A stretch of 64,000 bases of DNA from Methylomonas albis (GTDB lineage: Bacteria > Pseudomonadota > Gammaproteobacteria > Methylococcales > Methylomonadaceae): positions 1,240,001 to 1,304,000 of the forward strand of contig NZ_JACXSS010000001.1 of NCBI RefSeq assembly GCF_014850955.1, written 5' to 3'. The notes beneath the pieces were generated by a model. The model was given only the letters and a program-made list of their open reading frames with translations. It had not been told where the DNA came from and made no database searches. Made by a program: the position numbers and the translations under genes. Positions 47,410 to 55,974 of the stretch are shown in pieces; positions within the stretch are counted from its first letter, which is position 1; each line of letters starts with the position of its first letter.

Positions 47410-47904
47410 ATCGGCATCGATCAGATGCCATCATGGTAGAGATACTGGCGTTTTTGCCTGTTGTTCAATCTAGGCATCAACTTAGGTTATTCGAAAAGCT
47501 AATGGATCAGTAATCAACGTTTATAGCCTCATCCCACTTAAAACGACTGCCAGATCGGCAAAGCGCCCTCCGGCAGTTGCACCAATCAAGCTTGTAAACC
47601 GAAACCCCAGAATATTTTTCACCCTGAATAAGCTATTTTGAGTATTTCAGTGATAGGTTTCGACCGTTGCTGGCATGCGCCCCGTAATTCCAAATGACAA
47701 CTCACCGCCATAAAGCAGTCCAAGTCTACTGAAAAAGAGATGAATCGATTTTCTGGAATTTGGTAAAAAATGTTCAGTCATGATCCAATGCAAGACAACC
47801 TAGTTTGCGCGCTAGTCTTTTGGGTTAAGGCTTCTTATAATATCGCGTCCAGTATTGAAGCATTCTTGCTTTTGCCCGTCGAATTTTGACAACTTGGAGG
47901 TCGA
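47410..47904. other. Intergenic region between duplication copy 1 and the protease-like operon
   Basis: The first 256 bp are the tail of duplication copy 1 and contain a GGCATC/GATGCC hairpin just after the stop, without a T run. The rest should hold the promoter of the protease-like operon; I see no clear consensus boxes. Confidence 0.45.
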
Positions 47905-49716
47905 ATGAAAAAGATAGTCCTACTGTTTTGCGCAGTTGCTTATCTCTCGGAAGCAGCGGCACAACCGCTTAATTCCGTCGAGATTTACGAGCAAGCACAA
48001 CGTTCCGTCACGGTTTTTGAAGAACTGGACGACGCGAATAAACCCCTTCAAGCACTAACAGCGATTGCCGTTGCGAGCGACCGGGCTGTTACGATATGTG
48101 ATGATCTCAACGGAAAGCGGCAACTGCGGCTTACCGCGAATAGCAAATCGTTTCCGGCGACAATCATGGCCAGAGATAGTCAGCGGCATTTATGCTTGCT
48201 GTCGGTTCCTGGTGGCGAATTAACCAAAATTGTAAGCGCCGATGCCAATCAAAGCATTCAATCCGGCGCGCGGGTTTACGCGCTCTCTAATGCCTTGGGG
48301 TTGGGTATTGGTATTTCCGAAGGGGTGGTTTCGGGTATTCGCCCACAATTTGGCGTGGACTATATTCAGTTTTCCGCGCCGGTTTCGCCAGGCTCCGACG
48401 GCGGGGCCTTGGTCGATGCCGATGGTCGCTTGTTGGGCATCATTACCTATAGACACCGCGACGGCCAGAATGTGAATTTTGCCATCCCCGCCAAATGGCT
48501 TGCCGAGATCGAGCAACACGACAAGTCCGATATTGCCTACAAACAATTTCGGGAAACTGCGGAACAATTACAAAACCGGGAACAATGGCAAAAGCTGGCC
48601 GAACATGTTGAGCAATGGATAGTTGGGCATCAGGACGATGTCGACGCTTGGCGTTGGGCCGCAATAGCAGCGGAAAAGAATAGCAATCTGGATAGTGAAG
48701 AAAATGCCTGGCGCAAGCTTCACGAACTGGAACCTGCGTCGTCAATAGCCGGCGCAGGATTGGTCCGAGTAAAACTAAAGCGTAACCAACGTGCAGAGGC
48801 GCTGCAATTGGCGCACGAACTACTGTCGTTACGCCAGGAAGATGCCGAAATCTGGACTATCGTTGGTCAAACCGAACAAACGGCTGGTACTGCGGCCAAA
48901 GCCGAAGAAGCTTATCGCAAGGCATTGTCTTTCAATCCTTGGCAGCTAGCCGCTTACCAAGGTTTGATCGGCATTGCCGAACAGCGCAACGACCGGGGCA
49001 TGGTTACCCAATTATGGCAAAGCCTGTCGGCGCTTAATCCCGACCTGCCGGCTATCCAATTTAAGTTGGCCGAGGCCTATATCCGCGAAAGCCGACCAGC
49101 CCGCGCCTATTCACTCTTGGAAAGGCTTACCGTGCCGAATGCGCACAGAGCCGATGCGGATTTTTGGGAAGGGCAGACGTTGATTGCTCTGGCCAGGCCG
49201 CTGGATGCAGTTCAAGCCTTTGAAAAAAGTTTGCAGGGCAACCCTACGACCAAAGCTTGGGCTTACGCGGCTTTGGGCAGCAGTTATTTTCAGCTGCAGC
49301 GTTTTCCGGAATCTATTCAGGCCTATCGGGAAGCGGTTCGGCTGGAACCCGACAATCCCGAATGGCAATATGGTCTGGCCTTATCGTTAAAAGACGGTTT
49401 CCGTGGTCAAGAAGCCTTGGAAATCGATGCGCAATTACTTAAAAAACTTCCTAACGACCCGTCTGTTTGGCGACAAAAAGGTTTTACCGAGGAGATTCTA
49501 GGCCGTCATCAGGAAAGCATCAAATCGATGGAAAAATCCCTGGAACTGGAGCCCAAGCAAGGCAAGCTCTGGGTGGCCTTAATCGAGACTTACCGGCGAG
49601 CCGGCCGGGATAAGGATGTTAAAAGTGCTTACGAAAAACTACGCGGAATCGATAGCGAATGGGCGGAGAAGGCTTACCAATCGGCGATTTTGCCCTTCGA
49701 GGAGTTTCATCCATGA
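47905..49716 (+). CDS. Exported trypsin-like pseudoprotease with TPR repeats
   Basis: This 603-residue protein has a signal peptide (MKKIVLLFCAVAYLSEAAAQ), a trypsin/HtrA-like domain (about 25-210) and a C-terminal array of TPR repeats (about 240-590). Aligned with the next gene, all three catalytic positions are changed: His is Asp66 (TICDDL against TNCHVI), Asp is His95 (SQRHLCLL against SRDICVI), and Ser is Asp165 (SPGSDGGAL against SPGSSGGGL). The fold-determining glycines remain (SNALGLGIGISEGVVSGI). It should therefore bind but not cut peptides. The stop overlaps the next start by 4 bp (ATGA). A strong AACTTGGAGG precedes the ATG. Confidence 0.85.
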   Translation: MKKIVLLFCAVAYLSEAAAQPLNSVEIYEQAQRSVTVFEELDDANKPLQALTAIAVASDRAVTICDDLNGKRQLRLTANSKSFPATIMARDSQRHLCLLSVPGGELTKIVSADANQSIQSGARVYALSNALGLGIGISEGVVSGIRPQFGVDYIQFSAPVSPGSDGGALVDADGRLLGIITYRHRDGQNVNFAIPAKWLAEIEQHDKSDIAYKQFRETAEQLQNREQWQKLAEHVEQWIVGHQDDVDAWRWAAIAAEKNSNLDSEENAWRKLHELEPASSIAGAGLVRVKLKRNQRAEALQLAHELLSLRQEDAEIWTIVGQTEQTAGTAAKAEEAYRKALSFNPWQLAAYQGLIGIAEQRNDRGMVTQLWQSLSALNPDLPAIQFKLAEAYIRESRPARAYSLLERLTVPNAHRADADFWEGQTLIALARPLDAVQAFEKSLQGNPTTKAWAYAALGSSYFQLQRFPESIQAYREAVRLEPDNPEWQYGLALSLKDGFRGQEALEIDAQLLKKLPNDPSVWRQKGFTEEILGRHQESIKSMEKSLELEPKQGKLWVALIETYRRAGRDKDVKSAYEKLRGIDSEWAEKAYQSAILPFEEFHP

Positions 49717-52082
49717 ATAGGGTTAAATTAATTTCTTGGTATTTATCTTGTCTGTTAACCATGCTGGGCTGCGAAACCCGCGCCGAATACGACGCCGAAG
49801 GCTTGTTCAAACAGGTATCGTCTTCCATCGTCACCATTCAAACCTTCGATGAAAAAGGCCGACAACAAGGCCAGGGTAGCGGCGTGGTGGTCGACAAAGA
49901 CCGAATTGTCACCAACTGCCATGTGATACGGGAGGCCGATAGCCTGAAAGTCGCAGCCGGTTCCCAGGTATATGCCGCAGCCTGGACGCAGACCGATCCC
50001 AGCCGTGATATTTGCGTGATCAGCGCGGAAGGCATAGTGGCTCCGCCAATCGATACCAGAAAAATGGGCAATGTTAAGATCGGCGAAACTGTTTTCGCGG
50101 TCGGCAATCCCTTGGGCTTTGGTCTGTCCGTGAGTTCCGGTTTGGTTTCGAGTATCAGTCCCTATCGCGATGAACAGGTGATTGTGGCAAGCGTTCCGCT
50201 GTCGCCGGGTTCCAGCGGCGGCGGTCTATTTGATAGCCGAGGCCGGTTACTAGGTATCACGACGGCAATACTCACTGCCGGTCAAAACCTGAACATTGTG
50301 TTGCCGGCAGATTGGATCGCCGAAATGAGCAAGCGTGGTACCGCGCCGCCGCCGCCTTCCGTCAGTCCAGGGCCGGAGCCACGCTGGATGGAGGAAACTA
50401 TAGCGCTGCAGCATGCGGGTAATCTTTTGGAATTCGAAAATCACGTTCGCAAATGGCGAGAAACTCAACCGAATTCCGCACTAGCGGCTGCCTATTTGGG
50501 CGTGGCGTTGGGTGGAAAAAATCCCAAGGAAGCGGAAGCGGCGTTAAGGGATGCCGTCCGATTGGACGACAGAAACGAATTTGCTTGGTTCGTACTGGCG
50601 AAATTATTGTATCGGCTAGACCAGCGCGACGAGGCAAAACAGATCTTGCAAAAAGCGCTACAGCTTTCTCCCAATCACGGTAGTGCTTATTCAACCAAGG
50701 CGGAATGGTTGCTCGCGGACAATAAGCCAAAAGAGGCTTATGCCGCCGTTCAGGATGCCATTCGCGTGGAGCCGGGCGTTGTCGAGCATTGGCGTTGGTT
50801 AGGCGTTATCGCCGATAGATTGGACCGCGCCGAAGAATCAGCCAAAGCCTATCAAACTGCGCTTAGATTGAATCCAATGGATGATGCCTCAAAACAGGCT
50901 TTATCCAATGTGCTGGCCCGTAACGGTAAAGCCGATGCCGCGCGGTTAATACTTGGCAAGGATAGCGACAGCAATCCTTCCAACGCCGGAACTTGGCTGT
51001 CGATGGGATTCACGGAATCGGCTCGCAAACACTATGGTGATGCGGAAAAAGCCTTTAGAAAAGCGCTGGAAATTTCACCCGGAAACAGCAATGCCTGGGT
51101 TGGCTTGGGTGTTGTGTTAACCGAAACCAATCGATTAAAAGACGCCGAGCAGGCATACGATAAAGCCTATGATTCAAAACCGGATGATCGGGGAGTCGTC
51201 GCCGAGATATTGACCAATCGCGGTAACGTCAAAAGCAAACTGGGCGACAAACGGGCAGCGCTAGCCGATATAGAGACGGCTATCAGAACAGATCCCACTT
51301 ATGCCAATGCCTATCGTTCGCTCGGCATTTTAAAGGTAGAAGCGCGCGATCATAGAGCGGTTGTGGAGGCTTTTAGGAAAGTAGTTGCTTCCAATATTGT
51401 CGGCGCAGATGATTGGGCTACGCTGGGCGAGGCATTGGAGGCATTGGGTGAAAAAAGCGAAGCCCTCGAAGCGTTGAAAAAATCCGAAAAATTAAATCCG
51501 AATAGTCAGCAAGTTCTCCAAAAACTGACCGGATATTACGGTCGAAATGGCGATCTGCAAAAAGCCTTGGACTACATTGAGCGCGCAATAAAAATCGATT
51601 CGTCCGTCGCGGCCCATTGGAGCAGCAAAGGTTATGCACTATTAAAGCTAAATCGTCTGCCCGAAGCAATTAGCTCGTTGGAAACCGCAACCAATCTGGA
51701 TCCCCAGTTCCCTAGCGCCTGGATCAATTTGGGTGAGGCGCAAATGCGCAGTAATAACCTGGGTAAAGCGATTCAATCCCTGGAAAAAGCCGTTACTCTG
51801 GCGCCGGCCGCGCTCGATGCCCGCCTGTTTTTAGCGCAATCCTATCTGAGTTCTCGTCAAGCGGATAAAGCCAGAACCCACGCTAATGCGATGTTGAAAG
51901 CTCAGCCCGAACTGCCGCAAGCTTTGGCGATTGTGACCTTGGCTTATCTGATGGACAACAACTATGACGCGGCATTAACTAACTATCGAAAAATCCAAGC
52001 CAGAAGCCCTCAAATTGCCAAGTCGGTCAAGGCAGTGGGCATTTCTCAAGGATTGACTGGAGCGCAAGCCTTGCCTGATTAA
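49713..52082 (+). CDS. Exported trypsin-like serine protease with TPR repeats
   Basis: I start this protein at 49713 (789 residues), where the ATG overlaps the previous stop; the frame continues upstream to 49659 inside the neighbour. A signal segment (MNRVKLISWYLSCLLTMLGC) leads into an HtrA-like protease domain with a complete triad: His70 (TNCHVI), Asp99 (SRDICVI) and Ser168 (SPGSSGGGL). No PDZ domain follows. A proline-rich linker near residue 210 leads to about 14 TPR repeats covering 220-780 (for example AYLGVALGGKNPKEAEAALR). The TPR array should recruit partners in the periplasm. It is a paralogue of the preceding pseudoprotease. Confidence 0.88.
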   Translation: MNRVKLISWYLSCLLTMLGCETRAEYDAEGLFKQVSSSIVTIQTFDEKGRQQGQGSGVVVDKDRIVTNCHVIREADSLKVAAGSQVYAAAWTQTDPSRDICVISAEGIVAPPIDTRKMGNVKIGETVFAVGNPLGFGLSVSSGLVSSISPYRDEQVIVASVPLSPGSSGGGLFDSRGRLLGITTAILTAGQNLNIVLPADWIAEMSKRGTAPPPPSVSPGPEPRWMEETIALQHAGNLLEFENHVRKWRETQPNSALAAAYLGVALGGKNPKEAEAALRDAVRLDDRNEFAWFVLAKLLYRLDQRDEAKQILQKALQLSPNHGSAYSTKAEWLLADNKPKEAYAAVQDAIRVEPGVVEHWRWLGVIADRLDRAEESAKAYQTALRLNPMDDASKQALSNVLARNGKADAARLILGKDSDSNPSNAGTWLSMGFTESARKHYGDAEKAFRKALEISPGNSNAWVGLGVVLTETNRLKDAEQAYDKAYDSKPDDRGVVAEILTNRGNVKSKLGDKRAALADIETAIRTDPTYANAYRSLGILKVEARDHRAVVEAFRKVVASNIVGADDWATLGEALEALGEKSEALEALKKSEKLNPNSQQVLQKLTGYYGRNGDLQKALDYIERAIKIDSSVAAHWSSKGYALLKLNRLPEAISSLETATNLDPQFPSAWINLGEAQMRSNNLGKAIQSLEKAVTLAPAALDARLFLAQSYLSSRQADKARTHANAMLKAQPELPQALAIVTLAYLMDNNYDAALTNYRKIQARSPQIAKSVKAVGISQGLTGAQALPD

Positions 52083-52193
52083 ACCTGCATCGATCCGGAT
52101 AGACTGGGGCCGTAGGATGATGACATGAACTCCTCCTCACCAGCGGTGCCACAATGCACCCGAAAATCTAAACGGGACAAAGAGGAGTCCGAA

Positions 52194-52553
52194 ATGAATC
52201 GTAACGTAGTGGGTTTGGATATTGCAAAACAAGTTTTTCATCTGTTCATGATGCCAGATGGCAAAGCGATCAAGCGAAAATTGAAGCGGTCGGAGTTGCT
52301 GGAATTCATTGCCCAACTGCCGCCGAGCTTGATCGTGCTGGAAGCCTGCAGCGGTTCACACCATTGGGCACGGTCGTTCCAAAAGCTGGGTCATGAGGTG
52401 GAACTGTTGAATGCCCGTTACGTGAAGGCCTTTGTGGTAGGCAACAAAAACGATTTCAACGATACCCACACTGGGCACAAGTGCCGAGGCAATCTTTACG
52501 GCGGCACGGCAACCGAACAAACGTACGGTGAGCATTAAGAACATGGAACAACA
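52194..52553 (+). pseudogene. IS110-family transposase, 5' fragment with frameshift
   Basis: The ATG at 52194 follows AGGAGTCC and gives MNRNVVGLDIAKQVFHLFMM, the N-terminal DEDD domain of IS110 transposases, with VLEACSGSHHWARS and VVGNKNDFND. After NDT the frame is lost. In the next frame the expected sequence continues (SAEAIFTAARQPNKRTVSIK, NMEQQ) until about 52553. There it stops, exactly where duplication copy 2 begins. The remaining two thirds, with the C-terminal Ser domain, are missing. It cannot be active. Confidence 0.85.
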
Positions 52554-52558
52554 AGATC

Positions 52559-52837
52559 ATGGCTTGGGTGACAGGTAAATTCGTGTTGCAAACCCAGGAG
52601 AACGCGGAGGGCGATAAATGCCTGCATATTGCCGTGGAATTATTGCCGGGTATTGTGCCGGAACCAGAGATGGCGCCGACGATAGCCGCTGCCATTCGTA
52701 CCCAATTGCTGCGTCTGAATAGCGAATTTGCCCATTACACACCCGCTGAACGACAATTACCCACGGTCACGCTGCACGCCTTCGCCGATCCGGAGTATTT
52801 CCCGACGGGGGTGAAACATCGCTATACGAGGCGTTAA
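52559..52837 (+). pseudogene. 3' fragment of PaaK-like adenylate-forming gene
   Basis: 92 codons match the C-terminus of the enzyme at 44607-46112 (MAWVTGKFVLQTQENAEGDK to GVKHRYTRR) with about 20 base changes, many of them silent. It lacks the ATP-binding part and has no ribosome binding site of its own; the ATG is an internal codon. It is a truncated copy produced by the segmental duplication. Confidence 0.9.
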
Positions 52838-52903
52838 TAGACTTAAGGCATGAGGCACAAGCGATTTGGGCTAATGCGCTAACGCCAATTATTATCGGCA
52901 GGA

Positions 52904-53356
52904 TTGACAGCCTATGCCGGGCATAGCCTGCCCGTCAACATGCAATGCGTTGCCAGCGGCAGCACCGTTTACAAGGCCTGGGCCGACAAACTCACACTGT
53001 TGGAATACTTCAAAAGTAATACGGCCCTGACTCTCCCCGACACAATTTTAGACTCCCCCAGTGGCAAAAAAAGCGCCTCCAACGCTGCCGGGGGAGACCC
53101 AAATTCTTCCGGGGGCGACCCCAAACGATTTTGGGTCGCCCCCAGCGGCAAAAAAAACGCCCCCAACCTCGCCGGGGGAGACCCGGATGCTTCCGGGGGC
53201 GACCCCAGACGATTTTGTATCGCCCCCAACGGCAAAAAAAACCTCCCTGGCCTGATTTATAGTCTCCCCAACCGCTTCGTTGCCCTTTCTATTCAGGCTG
53301 GAAACATCCCTGTCGCCATTGGGGACGCAATAATTAATCCTTCGCGTCCAGTCTGA
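52904..53356 (+). CDS. Doubtful repeat-containing reading frame, copy 2
   Basis: Identical copy of 46179-46631, with the same TTG start, the same missing ribosome binding site and the same 28-residue repeats. Openness in several frames follows from the repeat length, so coding is doubtful. Confidence 0.25.
   Translation: MTAYAGHSLPVNMQCVASGSTVYKAWADKLTLLEYFKSNTALTLPDTILDSPSGKKSASNAAGGDPNSSGGDPKRFWVAPSGKKNAPNLAGGDPDASGGDPRRFCIAPNGKKNLPGLIYSLPNRFVALSIQAGNIPVAIGDAIINPSRPV
53055..53237 (+). repeat. 84-bp tandem repeat, copy 2
   Basis: Identical to the tract at 46330-46512, at the 6,725-bp offset. Both copies have the same number of units, so the tract has not changed in length since the copies last shared sequence. 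Confidence 0.85.
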
Positions 53357-53513
53357 CGAGCGAATGGTCTGCGACATTTAGTCCTATTCGCAGTTTCTTG
53401 CATAAAGCTAATACCGCAATAAACTTAGTTTACCTGTTAGTCATATAGGTGTTGCCACTTACCAGCCCGTCCGTGCTCTGCTTCATATTCCTCAACCCCC
53501 AGGAGAATTAGCC

Positions 53514-54134
53514 ATGCCTAAATCCGATTATATTCCGCATTCAGACAGTGATTTATTACTCTGGCATGATCATTTTAAAAACGCCATTGCCACACTAAAA
53601 GACAGTTTGGGCTTTTCAGATGCGGATCTTGCCGCCATCAATGCCGATAACGAGCAATTGCATCAAACGATAAGCGCTGCAAATGCGGCTGCTGTGGCGG
53701 CTCATAGTGCTAATGCAGCAAAATCCAGCACTATCGGCGAAGTTGAAAATAATACTCGCGCTCATGCGCGCCGGGCTAAGGCTCAGCCGGCTTATGTCGA
53801 GTCGATGGGCGTATTGCTGGGGATCATCGGCTCGGCTACTCATATCGATCCCGCTAGTTATAAACCCATCTTAACGGCAACCGACCAAACCGGTGGCATT
53901 GTGCAATTGAAATTTAATAAATATAAAAGCGATGGTATCAACATTTATTGCCAGCGCGAGGGCGAGACCGAATTGACGCTGCTATCCCGTACTCTGGTCT
54001 CACCTTTTACCGATAAACGGCCATTGTTGGTTGCCGGCAAACCGGAACTGCGGCGTTATACCGCCGTGCATTTGCTTGGCGATGATGAAGTGGGACAATT
54101 CAGTGATGAACTGGTGGTTAATTGTACACCCTGA
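53514..54134 (+). CDS. 206-residue protein of unknown function, copy 2
   Basis: The translation is identical to 46789-47409, and the AGGAGAATTAGCC ribosome binding site is kept, so both copies can be expressed. It has an Ala-rich helical N-terminal half and a strand-rich, fibronectin-III-like C-terminal half. Two intact, identical genes flanking the protease-like operon may raise dosage or may simply reflect recent exchange. Confidence 0.75.
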   Translation: MPKSDYIPHSDSDLLLWHDHFKNAIATLKDSLGFSDADLAAINADNEQLHQTISAANAAAVAAHSANAAKSSTIGEVENNTRAHARRAKAQPAYVESMGVLLGIIGSATHIDPASYKPILTATDQTGGIVQLKFNKYKSDGINIYCQREGETELTLLSRTLVSPFTDKRPLLVAGKPELRRYTAVHLLGDDEVGQFSDELVVNCTP

Positions 54135-54580
54135 ATCGGCATCGATCAGATGCCATCATGGTAGAGATACTGGCGTTTTTGCCTGTTGTTCAATCTAGGC
54201 ATCAACTTAGGTTATTCGAAAAGCTAATGGATCAGTAATCAACGTTTATAGCCTCATCCCACTTAAAACGACTGCCAGATCGGCAAAGCGCCCTCCGGCA
54301 GTTGCACCAATCAAGGTTGTAAACCGAAACCCCAAAATATTTTTCACCCTGAATAAGCTATTTTGAGTGTTTCAGTAATGGATTTCGACCCATTTTTGCC
54401 AATCACGCTTTCCCAAAGCGGCCAGTCAACTAAATCGAGATTCTGAGAGCTGTAATTCCACAAAGCTGCCGTTGGTGACCTCACGAATCCGGCCATTTCC
54501 GGTCATTGGACTTTGTCGGTTCATTAGCACCAATCGCGAACGATGCGGTGCTCGTTGTTTACCGCATCCTACCGAGCTTG
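54135..54580. other. Intergenic region after duplication copy 2
   Basis: Up to 54390 this is duplication tail. 54391-54580 holds a REP-like palindrome (GATGCGG at 54542 to CATCCTAC near 54572) related to those around the RAYT gene 1.2 kb further on. The minus-strand frame at 54426-54620 runs through this palindrome and is not supported as a gene. Confidence 0.5.
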
Positions 54581-55645
54581 CTAATTTTTGAACCTTGCGA
54601 CATATCTGGTAAATATCCAACCGCTTGCTGATTCGCCATTATCAAAATGTACAACCACGAATGTCCAATTTCTTTGTTTTTCTATAAACACAACAACTTG
54701 ACCGAGACTTAGTAACTCAACTATCTCTGATTTAATGTTAGGTGCGCTTCTTAGCTTGACATTATCTGCAGATATAAAACGCAAGTCATCTGACATCCAC
54801 GTCAAACTGCTGACATCAATATTCTTTAGTTGACTCAATTTCTCCTTATCAGACCTTTCTGTCTTAATAATCTCTTCAACATATGGCGTTAAAAGATTTG
54901 CAGAAATACTAACAATAACTGGGAGCAAAATCTGCATTAGAAATATTAATAATATAATTTGAATATATTTCGGGAGTAGCTTGAAATGGCTAACAGCTGA
55001 TTCATTGTCTTCAGCAGCGATGGAAGCAAGAGTGGCGTCAAATTGAGTTTGGTAAATATCATTTTCGAAACTGCTCTCGTTGAATTCACTACTAGCGTTA
55101 ATAGCTTCCTGCATCTGGTAGATTGCATCGATCAGAGAACTGTTACTAGCATAGGCCTTATGCATACGGCTGATCGTATCGACCAGAGAGCTGTTGATGT
55201 TGTATGTCTTTTGTATTTGACTGACGGCATCCATCAAGGCACTGTTACCGCCATAGGCCTTATTCATACGATTAATCGTATCGATCAAAGAGCTGTTGAT
55301 GTTGTATGTCTTTTGCATTTGACTGACGGCATCCATCAGGGCACTGTTACCGCCATAGGCCTTATTCATACGACTGATCGTATCGGCCAGAGTGCTGTTG
55401 ATGTTATATGTCTTTTGTATTTGACTAACGGCATTCGTCATGGCGCTGTTACCGCCATAGGCCTTATGCATACGGCTGATCGTATCGACCAGAGTGCTGT
55501 TGATGTTGTATGTCTTTTGTATTTGACTGAAAGCATCCATCAGGGCACTGTTACCTCCATAGGCCTTATTCATATGGCTGATCGTATCGGCCAGAGTGCT
55601 GTTGATGTTATATGTCTTTTGTACTTGATTGATATTTTCAGTCAA
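54581..55645 (-). CDS. Membrane protein with ten 17-residue repeats and SH3-like C-terminus
   Basis: The start is TTG at 55645 with AGGAG eight bases upstream (354 residues). Residues ~7-176 are ten 17-residue units that alternate between two types: QIQKTYNINSTLVDTIS and RMHKAYGGNSALMDAVS. The shared pattern is xhxKxYxxNSxLhDxhS, where h is hydrophobic. An eleventh unit is decayed. One membrane helix follows (YIQIILLIFLMQILLPVIVS, about 226-245). The C-terminal ~65 residues resemble a bacterial SH3 domain (NVKLRSAPNIKSEIVELLSL, ASGWIFTRYV). The repeats are thus cytoplasmic if the SH3 part is outside, or the reverse. Lower GC than its neighbours suggests transfer. Function unknown. Confidence 0.75.
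   Translation of the reverse strand: MTENINQVQKTYNINSTLADTISHMNKAYGGNSALMDAFSQIQKTYNINSTLVDTISRMHKAYGGNSAMTNAVSQIQKTYNINSTLADTISRMNKAYGGNSALMDAVSQMQKTYNINSSLIDTINRMNKAYGGNSALMDAVSQIQKTYNINSSLVDTISRMHKAYASNSSLIDAIYQMQEAINASSEFNESSFENDIYQTQFDATLASIAAEDNESAVSHFKLLPKYIQIILLIFLMQILLPVIVSISANLLTPYVEEIIKTERSDKEKLSQLKNIDVSSLTWMSDDLRFISADNVKLRSAPNIKSEIVELLSLGQVVVFIEKQRNWTFVVVHFDNGESASGWIFTRYVARFKN
55105..55645 (-). repeat. 102-bp tandem DNA repeat encoding the 17+17 residue units
   Basis: Five 102-bp units, each two 51-bp halves, encode the repeat domain. At DNA level, units one to five are nearly identical in stretches such as GTTGATGTTGTATGTCTTTT and ACCGCCATAGGCCTTA, so expansion was recent or is kept uniform. 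The open frame on the opposite strand (55043-55729) is a consequence of this repetition. Confidence 0.85.
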
Positions 55646-55701
55646 AATTCTGCTCCTGCAAGCTATCTTGTGTGTAGGTGCCGGTGTAATGCATTAGCCC
55701 G

Positions 55702-55934
55702 TAGAGTCTACGATAATCCGTCATATTAAATCGATGATTTGTGCCATGATTATCTCGAACGATGCGCCGCCCGTTGGTTGGCACATCCTACCGGAGTTTC
55801 AAAATTAATCGGCATTTATCGGCAATTTTAAATGTCGGAAATTTGTCGAATAGCGGACATACAACGTCGCATAGTGAATAGCTATTCTGGGTCGCCAGGC
55901 GACCGTCCGTTCTTCAGATTCATCGTCGGAAAGC
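55702..55934 (+). repeat. 233-bp direct repeat left of RAYT, copy A
   Basis: Runs from TAGAGTCTACGATAATCC to CATCGTCGGAAAGC. It matches 56483-56715 at a constant offset of 781 bp with about a dozen substitutions. It contains a REP palindrome (55761-55791) and, on the minus strand, a stranded copy of the first codons of the RAYT gene (MTDYRRL). Confidence 0.9.
55761..55791 (+). repeat. REP palindrome A
   Basis: GATGCGCCGCCCGTTGGTTG followed by GCACATCCTAC: GATGCGCC.. pairs imperfectly with ..GGCACATC, and the complementary strand begins with GTAGGATG. Inverted partner at 55937-55967. Confidence 0.7.
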
Positions 55935-55936
55935 CC

Positions 55937-55967
55937 GTAGGATGCGCCAACCAACGGGCGGCGCATC
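55937..55967 (-). repeat. REP palindrome, inverted, next to RAYT 3' end
   Basis: GTAGGATGCGCCAACCAACG followed by GGCGGCGCATC is the reverse complement of REP A apart from one base. It lies 7 bp beyond the RAYT stop codon. The pair 55761/55937 makes a BIME-like unit. Confidence 0.7.
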
Positions 55968-55974
55968 TTTCGAG

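Larger units (their letters stand above)
45829..47665 (+). repeat. 1.84-kb direct duplication, copy 1
   Basis: This segment recurs at 52554-54390 with a constant offset of 6,725 bp and no insertion or deletion that I can find. It includes the 3' end of the PaaK-like gene, the 84-bp repeat tract and the 206-codon gene. The first ~210 bp differ at about 20 positions and the last ~70 bp at about six. The ~1,550 bp between appear identical. Confidence 0.93.
52554..54390 (+). repeat. 1.84-kb direct duplication, copy 2
   Basis: Second copy of 45829-47665. Its left edge abuts the broken IS110 transposase and its right edge ends at TTTCGACC (54390), after which the flanks differ. Divergence from copy 1 is confined to the first ~210 and last ~70 bp. 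Confidence 0.93.

Noticed and set aside
47410..47450. Terminator after the 206-residue gene
   Set aside because: GGCATC/GATGCC makes a short hairpin, but no T run follows.
54426..54620. 64-codon minus-strand frame
   Set aside because: Composed of intergenic repeat and REP sequence; it also overlaps the end of the 17-residue repeat gene.
55105..55645. Possible CRISPR array
   Set aside because: Units are 51/102 bp, contiguous, without unique spacers, and encode a regular protein repeat.
55043..55729. 228-codon open frame on the plus strand
   Set aside because: It is the antisense image of the 102-bp repeats of the minus-strand gene. The minus strand has a proper start site, a membrane helix and an SH3-like domain.
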